The notes under the pieces are model-generated. The model worked only from the letters and a program-made list of their open reading frames with translations, did not search any database and had not been told where the DNA came from. This document shows positions 22,455 to 32,093 of a stretch of 64,000 nt of DNA, piece by piece; the first letter of the stretch is position 1; each line of letters begins with the position of its first letter. The stretch is from Lytechinus variegatus (taxonomy: Eukaryota; Echinodermata; Echinoidea; Temnopleuroida; Toxopneustidae). The DNA is taken from positions 42,550,922 to 42,614,921 of the forward strand of contig NC_054743.1 in NCBI RefSeq assembly GCF_018143015.1. Direction: 5' to 3'. The translations under genes and the position numbers were made by a program.

Positions 22455-24256
22455 TTTATTTCGTTGGATAACATCTTACATCCCAATTATTTCTTTATTT
22501 CACATTTTAATATCAGGAGCCTCAACAAAAATTTTGACCTATTCGTCGACAAACTTGAATTCAGAGACGCTGTTATTGGTATTTGTAAAACATGGCTAAA
22601 CGACTCATCAACATTCCCTCTGTTTGATTCTTGTCATTCCGGGGGGGGGGGGGGTGGCATTATGGCCCCCCTTTAGATCTCAGCCTCGGATTGCGCGATC
22701 ATGACGAAAATTTGCAAGATGGTAGAGAATGACGTAATCTACGCAGTTGCATTGGTAAATTTCACTGAATTTATTTTTTTATTAAATATGAATTAATTAT
22801 GCTAATTTATTCATGAAATCATACTTTTTGCTCTGATTCACTATATATAGCTCCTAGAATGCTATTTTTTGGTGATAATATTCTTTAGAGCATTCCCAAC
22901 AATTGTGAATTAAAAAAATTATGGTAACAAGACCGATATCTTATGTATTTTATTGTTTTTTATGGATATCGTTCCAGACTAAATTCTGGTCATAAACAAG
23001 GCAAAATCAAGTTAATTATGTTTAATCAGTAAAAGTAGAAATAATGATACATTTATGATTTTTGGCTAAATACATAATTTGCATTGGATTTGTACAAGAA
23101 ATCACGTTTTTGAGCAATTTTGGGTCTGACATGCACTTAAATAATGTTCCGTTATGTCGTAACCGCGTACCAGGGCATCACAAAGTTGGTCTCAAAATAT
23201 GCAAGAGACTTGAAAGTAAAAAGTCAGCGAGCGGCGAGGTAAAAAAAAAATGCGCAGCGGACCTATCGCAAAAATTGTCGAGGGGGAGGGCATTATGGCC
23301 CCCCCCCCGGGAGAATTAGGGTTAACAACAAGCAGGTGTGTTATCACTAGACGAAATTAATGTAATATATAAAACAATTTAGTGTATGTTTATTGCAATC
23401 CAATAACCCAATAGAAGTAACATTATTACTGGTGAAATTTATAGACCACCTACATGACCTAGCACTGTTGAATTTTATGAATCAATTAAAGCTCTTCTTT
23501 CGAAAAGGAGCTTTGAAAATACGACGTGTATACTGTTATGAGGGATTTTAATCAACATTCTAAAACATGAATACCACAGCTGTTCATATTTTATTAACCG
23601 AATGCTATCAAACTCTTTACATCCCGCTTATTAGAAAATCAATTCATATGTCTGATGTCGCATCTACTCTGATTGATAATATTTTTCCTTCCGTGATCGC
23701 CTCTGGCATTTAGTATCGGATATATCTGACCATTACCCCCACTTACATGACTTACGCCCTCATTTCTTCATTCGTAGGTAATAATACTAATCGCCCTCAC
23801 TCTGTTAACTATATTCGTGTCATGTCAAAGTAATATGCAGATTTCATATCATTTCATCAATATATTCACAACAACTTTTAATTCAACAATCCCACTCCAT
23901 TCCCAACATCTTCCAATTGCAAACAAAATTCCAAGGAATTCCTGGATCTCCAAATTCCTTCTAAAATCTATAAATAAAAACAAATTATTCCATAAATATA
24001 AAAGATATCTTTATGGTTTAAACAGATCCAAGTATAATCGTTGCCGCAATATCCTCACATCAAGTTTGCGTATAGCTAAACAAATGTACTTGTCAGTTTT
24101 TTTTAAAAAATACGAATATGACATTAAGAGCACATGGAAGGTAGACGAAGTTTGAAATACTAATGTACTACTTAGTTTGTTCAATAGGATGGCAATAACA
24201 TTGACAATCCTTCTGAAATTGCCGAGTTGTTTAATGATTTGTTTTTTGTTAATATA
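22455..24256 (+). mobile_element. Non-LTR retrotransposon, 5' part: endonuclease and linker, interrupted
   Basis: A degenerate reading gives an APE-type endonuclease: SHFNIRSLNKNFD then GICKTWLND (about 22495-22610), EIYRPPT near 23440, and a decayed ILLMGDFN-like region near 23530. The pre-RT linker follows (NKLFHKYKRYLYGLNRSKYN and SVFFKKYEYD, 23960-24140). The element is cut by a small DNA transposon at 22641-23308 and by Tc1 at 24257. Multiple stops show it is dead. Confidence 0.8.
22641..23308. mobile_element. 668 bp TIR element with G-tract ends, inside the retrotransposon
   Basis: The left end is a G tract then ggcattatggcccccc; the right end is gggcattatggccc then a C tract. Each terminus is itself partly palindromic. 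It splits the endonuclease region of the host retrotransposon, whose reading resumes at about 23311. Confidence 0.65.
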
Positions 24257-24798
24257 CAGTTGGGGCAAGAAGTTTACATACGCCTGGTGAAAAAGATGTC
24301 GAATTATTTCATCATTGTTTGTCCCTCAACCAGTTGTATTGCCAAGATTAGAAGAATTATCCAAATACTTTATGCCCATTGTGTATATTTCATATAAAAT
24401 ACTCAGATATATATAACATGGTTTATAATATCTACATGTATATTTCTAAAAAATCAATGGGTCAAAAGTTTACATACAGTTGACTGTTGAAGTGAAAAAA
24501 TGCGTTAAAAAAGAGGCGCCATGGCTTTCTGGTGGACTTGATTTCCTTTTAATGACTTGAGGAATGTGATAATGCCTTAATGTCATTTGAATAATGACCG
24601 CAGAATTATTCATATCTCTTCCTATGACATTTGAAGCATGATTCACATTCCATCTATGTCAAGCAAAGCTAGATTTTGACCTGATGAATAGGATTTTGTC
24701 TTTTGAATAGACTAATGGTAAAAAATGTTGACCCGAAGTTCCTGCAGTGATTCAGTGTTGGTATCTATAAACATGATAAATGCTACCACCAATACCGT

Positions 24799-24805
24799 GT
24801 TCATC
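24799..24805 (+). repeat. Target-site duplication gttcatc (left)
   Basis: The 7-bp direct repeat flanks the foldback element and is identical to 26811-26817. Confidence 0.85.
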
Positions 24806-26810
24806 TATGGAAGCAGGAGACCGTCAAAAACACGGATATACGTCGTGTCGTAATTCAATTTACTACACGACGTAAATAATTACGTAGTGTAGTAATTCGA
24901 ATTACTACACGACGTAAATAATTACGTAGTGTAGTAATTCGAATTACTACACGACGCAATTCCGAATTACTGCCCAACGATTTAATGTCATGACGTTAAA
25001 TGAATTAGTGTCGCTACATCAAATAATTAAGGTCGTGTAGTAATTCGAATTACTACACGACGTAAATAATTACGTAGTGTAGTAATTCCAATTACTACAC
25101 TACCTAAATAATTACGTCGTGTAGCAAATAATTACTACACGACGTAATTCCGAATTACTGCTCAACGATTTAACGTCATGACGTTAAATCAACCAATGAG
25201 ACCGTTCGTTATATGAGCGCAATGCGAAGAGCTGAGACTACAGAGTATTGTACAGGAACGTACCGGCAGGAAGTTAGTTGGATGTCCTGACTAATCTCTT
25301 GGTGCCGCCAGTGGATAGAGTAAAAAAAAAACAAGGAGAGAGAGATTACATAATAGGAGAGAGAGAGAGAAGCGAAAGGGGGAGATTGGAAAGAAAAGAA
25401 GGGGGAACGGGAGAGAAAGAGAAGGGAAGTTAGTTGGATGTTCGATATTCGATATTCAAACTGTGAAGTTGGTTTGATATTCAGGTTCGATATGCAAACG
25501 CCTGTGAAGCTGGACCATTTTTTTTGGTGTGAAATCGCCATTTTGTTTCCGCTCAAGCGCGATCGCATCAATTGTATAGGTGTATACCCATCGTGTTCAT
25601 GATTACAAAAAGTGCTTAGAACGTCCAGATATCATCCCCGGATATCAAAGCTCTTCGGCTCGTGAGATATCATCTTCATGGACCAATTAATTATGCAAAC
25701 TGCTAGTCCTTAACAGGTCCCTTTTCAAGTCACTGATTAGAGACTACATTTAAAATAAAATTTAGCTTGCGCCCCACGCTCTGTTTTTTAAAAAAATGTG
25801 TGTCACCCTCCCCCTGGCCCCAAAATGTTACTTTGTCTCCTCCTAGGTTAAAAACCTTGGTGCCGTCACATGCCACGGACCCGATCCGCATAGCACTGCC
25901 CCCCCCAAAAAGTTCTACAACCGAGAATAGGAAATGATAATAGGAAAGAAAGGAAAGAAAGATGAAAGATACGTCATTTTATGCATACCGTGTCAAAATC
26001 AATCTCAAAGTTAAATTTTTTTTTCTCTCGCTGGCTCGAGACTTATTATTAAGCAAATTTTTGCTGCATATGCGCCATTGTGTGCCCCCTCTTTTTGTTC
26101 TTATAACGCACTGAGCTTGGGGCTTCGCCCTATTGCTCGGGGCACAATCATAAAACATCCTGTTCATACAATGATATGACCCCTCCGTTCTCCCTTCTCT
26201 TTCTCTCCCGTTCCCCCTCCTTTTCTTTCCAATCTCCCCCTTTCGCTTCTCTCTCTCCTATTATATATTCTCTCTTTCCTTGTTTTTTTTACTCTATCCA
26301 CTGGCGGCACCATGCAAGAGATTAGTCAGGACATCCAACTAACTTCCTGCCGGTACGTTCCTGTACAATACTCTGTAGTCTCAGCTCTTCGCATTGCGCT
26401 CATATAACGAACGGTCTCATTGGTTGATTTAACGTCATGACGTTAAATCGTTGAGCAGTAATTCGGAATTACGTCGTGTAGTAATTATTTGCTACACGAC
26501 GTAATTATTTAGGTAGTGTAGTAATTGGAATTACTACACTACGTAATTATTTACGTCGTGTAGTAATTCGAATTACTACACGACCTTAATTATTTGATGT
26601 AGCGACACTAATTCATTTAACGTCATGACATTAAATCGTTGGGCAGTAATTCGGAATTGCGTCGTGTAGTAATTCGAATTACTACACTACGTAATTATTT
26701 ACGTCGTGTAGTAATTCGAATTACTACACTACGTAATTATTTACGTCGTGTAGTAAATTGAATTACGACACGACGTATATCCGTGTTTTTGACGGTCTCC
26801 TGCTTCCATA
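24806..26810. mobile_element. 2.0 kb foldback element with ~620 bp inverted arms
   Basis: The arms 24806-~25430 and ~26186-26810 are near-perfect reverse complements from tatggaagcaggagaccgtc inward to gagagaaagagaaggg. The outer ~400 bp consist of short palindromic subrepeats (tacacgacgtaaataatt, gtagtaattcgaattac) and blocks around aacgtcatgacgttaaat. The ~755 bp middle has no transposase. It sits in the 5' part of the Tc1 element with a perfect 7-bp duplication. The superfamily is unassigned. Confidence 0.9.
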
Positions 26811-26817
26811 GTTCATC
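26811..26817 (+). repeat. Target-site duplication gttcatc (right)
   Basis: Identical to 24799-24805. Confidence 0.85.
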
Positions 26818-26837
26818 AGCACTGCAACATTAGCACC

Positions 26838-27658
26838 ATGGAGAAGTCAAAGCAATATACCGAAGACCGTAGGCAACGTGTTGTTGATTTACACAAGTCC
26901 GGTTCCTTTTTAGGAGTCATATCAAAGACTCTAATCATGCCTCGTGCTTCAGTGAAAACCATAATACGCAAGTATAACACTCTCGGCACAGTGCAGACTC
27001 TACAAAGATCAGGGAGACAGCGAAGAAAACTCAACCAGACAGCAGAACATAGACTTGTCCGTACAGTTCAGCTTAACCCTTGGATGACAAAAAAAGAGAT
27101 TTGCCAGGATCTGGAGGCTTCAGGAAGCAAGGTATCCCTCTCTACCATCAAGCGGTTCCTCCATGATCATGGACTGAGAGGCTGCAGAGCGAGGAAGAAG
27201 CCTTTACTCCAGGACCGACACCGTAAAGCCATACTGAAGTATGCTAATGAACACCTGGGCAGTGGCGGTGGCAGCATCATGTTGTGGGATGCTTTGCAGC
27301 AAGTGGTACTGGCTCACTCCTGAAGATTGATGGCACCATGAAGAGAGAGGACTACCTGAAAATTCTTCAGCTAAGCCTGAAAAGGTCCGCTAAGAACCTC
27401 AATCTTAGTCAGAATTGAGTTCCCACATGACAATGACCCGAAACACTCGAGTCCAGACCTGAACCCTATTGAGAACCTATGGACAGAACTCGAAAAGCAT
27501 GTTCGGTCAAGGAAACCAAGGAATGTGACTCAAGTGTATGCCATCTGCCAAGAGGAGTGGTAAAAAATCCCAGGGAAGGTCTGCAAGAAGCTAGTGTCTA
27601 GTTGTCCACGTCGACCGAAAGATGTGAAGACGAATGGAGGCAGTGCTACCAAGTATTA
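26838..27658 (+). pseudogene. Tc1 transposase pseudogene
   Basis: The frame opens MEKSKQYTEDRRQRVVDLHK and shows the paired helix-turn-helix DNA-binding region (SVKTIIRKYNTLGTVQ, SLSTIKRFLHDHGLRG). It then jumps from KYANEHL to GSGGGSIMLW, so the block with the first catalytic Asp is deleted. After a frameshift it continues through HDNDPKHSS directly into PDLNPIENLW, a second deletion. Two lesions in the DDE domain make an active enzyme impossible. Confidence 0.85.
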
Positions 27659-27890
27659 GGGCTGGTGTATGTAAACTTTTGACCGTCCAATAAACTGGAA
27701 ATATATCTATTATGAACCATATATATATGTCTCCATATGTATCTATTTTAAGTATATGCCAGATATATTTAGTAGAGACCATACTTGTCTGCATCCATGA
27801 AATCATATGTTGGCAGGAATGAGTGAAAGTGTAAACATTTTAGGATCACTGTTTGTCTACTAGGTGTATGTAAACTGTTGGCCCCAACTG

Positions 27891-28350
27891 GTCCTAATCT
27901 TGCCCAAAATATTCCCAACTCTGATTTTGAGTTTCATAATTTTCTCAAAGCTAGTAACCAACATTTTAAACCTCAAAACTAAAAATGGTTAAAGAAAGGG
28001 GTACGATGGTATCTCAAATTTTCTTTTAAAAAACGTTATTGATGAAATACTTTCCCCTCTTACATAATTATGATCTTGTCTTAGTCTCGTGGTAAAGTTC
28101 CACAACAAATGAAAATAGCTAGAGTAGTTCCCATTAAAAAAAGTAATAATATAGTTGATAACCTCAAACTTAAAAAGCTTATAACGAATACGATGGTATC
28201 TCAAATTTTCTTTTAAAAAACGTTATTGATGAAATGCTTTTCCCTCTTACATGTCTTACAGATATTCTTAACTAGTCTTTGTCTAGTGGTAAAAGTACCA
28301 CAAGAAATGAAAATAGCTAGAGTAGTTCCCATTAAAAAATGTAATAAAGA
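27891..28350 (+). mobile_element. Non-LTR retrotransposon, middle part with an internal tandem duplication
   Basis: The host element resumes as GPNLAQNIPNSDFEFHNF and enters the RT domain (KGYDGISNFLLKNVIDE, SSGKVPQQMKIARVVPI). The segment starting tacgatggtatctcaaattt at 28002 recurs at 28190, a direct duplication of roughly 170-190 bp. Confidence 0.75.
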
Positions 28351-28758
28351 TGTTGTCGTGAAGTGTAACTAAGAGTGATTTGACAGTAGACAGTACGCAA
28401 ACAAAAGACTCGGTGACGCAGACTTTCCAATTATCATCCGATGCATCAAGTATACCATCGAGCATACCATCGAGCATGTTCAATCTGTAGCATAAAATAT
28501 AAACAAACAATAATAAGCATCTGTATATATGCAGTTACATTTTACAATTATGTACTTGCATGAGATAAAATCAATAGTCTTATGTACTGCATAAATTAAT
28601 TGTAGCATTTGAATCTTGCATAAATCAATATTCTGGTTTCCTGCAACAAATTAACCTCATAAATTCTGTGTGTTCGAAGAACCTTGAATAAACTTTGCTA
28701 TATGTGGTTGAATAAAGAAAACCTTGACTTTGTCTCATTTGTTCTTTATATCAACTAG
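28351..28758. other. Unassigned insertion within the retrotransposon
   Basis: Retrotransposon reading stops at about 28350 and resumes near 30605, so 28351-30604 is inserted DNA. This first stretch has no coding signal. It ends with ttgaataaagaaaaccttga near 28715, reminiscent of a retroposon 3' end. Confidence 0.4.
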
Positions 28759-28759
28759 A

Positions 28760-29718
28760 CAGTGCGTATCAAAAACAAGTTTACACTTCGAAAAAATCCT
28801 TTAAAATCATACATTTGTAACATCCTGAAATTTTTCCACATTTTAACATTGGTACAGATCCATTTGAGCAAATGACGATATAACTGTCGGAAAATATTTC
28901 CGCTTGAGTGAGCACCACTTACTTTTGAAAAGTTAGTAAAAAAATGATTTGCGCAGAACTTTGAAATAGTTATGCGAACAAAGGTAGACCTTAATCATGA
29001 AGGACACTTGTAGTTTAGCTATTACAATTGATTTGAAGATATCTTTTACCTTTTTTTAACTTGTTCCTTGCCCAAAACACTTCGAAGAGTGCATTACGCC
29101 CCACCCCACTCCCCTACATAGAGGTGATCGTGACGATATTTGCTTTACACTGAGCTGTGATTTGCATGAAATGGCTTAGGCTTGATTTTCATTTTGTTAA
29201 TCATTGTCAAGCTTGGGAAAAGTGTGGAGAAAATGAAAAATGAACTGTAAACCCACTTTAAATGATAAAACAAAAAAATACTGGAGATGTCTGATATAAA
29301 CTTTTGTTCAGATTCAGTTATGTCATCGAATCCAGCTGGCACAAAAAGGGTAAAGGTTGTGCTTACTAAGTGTTGAAATTTTAATTTGGGTGGCAAACTC
29401 GTTACAAAATGCTTGAATGGTATCCGTTTATTTCAATTAACTAAATGTGCAAGGGAAATGTATGAGAAATGTTTCACAGGGTGAGTTTAATTTTGCCCTT
29501 TCCCTTTGACACAGCGTGAAAAAGAGCATTTCTAGGCAAACAGATTTCTACGAGCTTTAAAAAAACGGACAGTACTCACTCAAGTGTAACATTCTGTCAA
29601 AACTTTTGGATTGGATAGATGAGACCCAAACACACGATTATATGTGAAAAAAGCACATGTATATTTTTTTCATTCCCAGGGCTTTACCAAAGTGTAAACT
29701 TTTTTTTGATACGCACTG
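28760..29718. mobile_element. 959 bp TIR element (cagtgcgtatcaaaaa)
   Basis: The left end cagtgcgtatcaaaaacaag plus tttacactt is mirrored at the right by aagtgtaaac and ttttgatacgcactg. A TA follows the right end only. It carries no recognisable transposase and is probably a non-autonomous Tc1/mariner-type element. Confidence 0.75.
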
Positions 29719-30055
29719 TAGAAATCAAATATTTCCTTGCCGTTATACTGTCTTTATACTCTACAAGGCATTTCCGACTAGAAATAACTTTACTCAAACC
29801 GATGGTAACTAACTTTAGGCTTTCATTTAACCTATTTGTAATTCATCAATTATCACGGATTTAACATGCACTAAAACTGGATTTAATGCCTTATTTCGAA
29901 ACTTATACAAAACTGTATCTAATTTCAACAATTTAGAACCAAATTCAGCTAACAAAGCAACACTTTTTTCTTTGACATTCCATTCCGTTTAGAACTCGAA
30001 CGTGAATAACCTACACTGTACTATGAACTATGTGCGGGATTACTACACAGTAATA

Positions 30056-30212
30056 CCATGGTCACATTTGTTCTACGGCGGCCGTGCGGCGAGTCGAAAA
30101 CAGCCGTTTTAACAAATTTGATTCAAACCACCTTTATGTAGTTGGACAAAAAATGTTAAAACGGCTGTTTTCGACTCACCGTACGGCCGCCGTAGAACAA
30201 ATGTGACCATGG
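30056..30212. mobile_element. 157 bp hairpin MITE with ~60 bp near-perfect arms
   Basis: The arms run ccatggtcacatttgttcta, cggcggccg, gagtcgaaaacagccgtttt. The two arms differ at only a few positions around the gcggcg / acggtg block. No target duplication could be assigned. Confidence 0.9.
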
Positions 30213-30604
30213 CATAAGGTATGCTATTACGCGACACTCTTCACGAACACATCCAAGTAACTCTCAATGTCAATATACGTTTATCACACATGTATTCTAT
30301 ACATAAGCTCCCAATACTTTCAACAAAGTTATGAGCTAAATTAACAACAGATAAGTTATCGTCTTGAGTTAATTTTGGTTTAATATATTCAGTTAAACAT
30401 TACATAAGGAAATATGATGGTCCTTTTACTTACACACCATGGGCCTTGTACCGAGTATCTTGAATTGTAGGGCTGAATTTTAAATCCTGGTTGATCTTGG
30501 CATGGCGAATTTCCAACGCCCTCTATCGACCAAGATAACATGCCTGGCGTCATGTAAAATATTTCAAAGAAAAAATACACTTTCTCAATCTTACAATTGT
30601 TACA

Positions 30605-30910
30605 AATTATCATCCCATTTCCTTATTAACCTATATTTCAAAAATTGTTAAAAAGTTGGTTTACACGCGTACCATTGACATTCTTATCAAATAATATTTG
30701 TTTTTTTTATGAAACCAAACTGATTATCGGAAAAAAATCTTATATCATAAGATTCTATCCGATAATCAGTTTGATTTCAGAAAAAAAGAATCATAGTATA
30801 TCTTATGTTTTACTTTCCTATATTTATATAGCAGCTCACGCAATTGACAATGTATCTCATACTATTGGGGTCTGTATTGACTTTTCGAAAGGATCCAGGA
30901 TTTGATCAAG
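30605..30910 (+). mobile_element. Non-LTR retrotransposon, RT palm fragment
   Basis: The reading resumes with the degenerate equivalent of PISLLTYISKIVEK, then NHSISYVLLSYIYIAAHAID, and reaches VCIDFSK just before the first catalytic motif. The element is cut off at about 30905. An inverted duplication at 30713-30772 distorts the middle. Confidence 0.75.
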
Positions 30911-32010
30911 CGTGGAGCAATGAGAAAAAGTGACCCTATCTGTCGGGTTCAACTTCTTTCATCCGTGCGGTGGTCTTTGTGAAACGAACATTTAATTGAT
31001 AGGCGATAGAGTTCAAATAAGATCCATTTCTCATTATGCGCTACTCTGTATGCATTGTCGCGATTCCGTTTACACGGGGGCGAATCAACACAATAGCTAG
31101 CGAGTGAACAATCAGCTGGGCTCTGCCTTTGGAAAAAAAGGGGAGGCAGTTGGTGGATTCTGGAGTTGTTATTGTTCGGAAGCAGTCGGGGCTGTAGAGT
31201 CCCATGCGTTGTTGTGTTACATGTACGCGAGCATGATTAGTGTATGGTGTCTCGACTGGTACTGTAATTTAACACCACACCTCATAATCGCATATTTATG
31301 TCACCTTTTTCCTATAGGATGTCACCATGAGGAAATGGACAATCCCGGATACTGAACAGATTTATCTAGTCCTGACCGAACGTTCCTGGACAACCCGTAC
31401 AACCTTACGCCAGGAATTCATATCTTTGCTGTACAGAGAATCTGCTGGTGGTTACACGCGATAATTTTCGCACTCAGAATGATGAGGATAACCAAAAAAG
31501 TAACCATAACGAGTGGCGCATAAGTCGATGATACCCTGTATCTTTGAAGATCTCATTCAAGAAGAGGAAATGCGTTTCCTGTTGTGAGATAATGATAATG
31601 AATGTTGTAGCGACACACTGTTTTGTTATGTAAACGTCATTTTGGATCACAAAGGGCTTAAAAGGCAAAGCTAAGATGATTGATGTCTCTACCATTAAGC
31701 TTAAGTTTGATTCTTAATACACAGGATACAGTAACCTCTGGAGGTTTTGAAAGCTAATTGTCTGTTTAATACTGTCAGTCATACTTTACAGTGGTGAATA
31801 GTTTTTGTATATGCAAAATACGATACCATCACCATGTGAGACTGAGCTGTTGAATCTATGGTTTGAAGGCTATATATTCATGGTACTTACGCATCCATCT
31901 TTCACTTTCACCCTGTGAGGCTCAGAAAATAATTCACTTTTTTGTTGGAGGCACGATTATAATTTGCAACGAAGCTGAATCTGTTCAAGATCGTTGGATA
32001 CAACATAGCT
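30911..32010. other. Region upstream of the SRCR/WSC receptor start
   Basis: No exon was recognised. The promoter and any 5' UTR exon of the downstream receptor should lie here, but no TATA box or initiator could be assigned with confidence. Confidence 0.4.
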
Positions 32011-32014
32011 GAAT

Positions 32015-32093
32015 ATGGCACCAGTGGAAATCCAAGCAATACTTTTTGCTTCATGTATTTCATGGTTTTGTTTATCCACTGCGATAATTCTTG
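32015..32093 (+). CDS. Receptor exon 1: signal peptide
   Basis: ATG is at 32015. The hydrophobic stretch AILFASCISWFCLSTAIIL ends at donor gtaaga in phase 1, which matches the SRCR exon 7.5 kb away. The long intron makes this the least certain exon of the gene. Confidence 0.65.

Larger units (their letters stand above)
24257..27890 (+). mobile_element. Tc1/mariner element, interrupted by a foldback element
   Basis: The left end cagttggggcaagaagttta and the right end (complement) cagttggggccaacagttta are TIRs. Without the internal 24806-26810 insertion the element is about 1.6 kb, the usual Tc1 size. It splits the retrotransposon exactly between FVNI and GPNLAQNIPN. A TA precedes the left end, but at the right the expected TA plus one more base are missing, a small post-insertion deletion. 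Confidence 0.9.

Noticed and set aside
31104-31355. Possible 83-aa protein upstream of the receptor
   Set aside because: No homology recognised, no splice context; it may be 5' UTR or chance.
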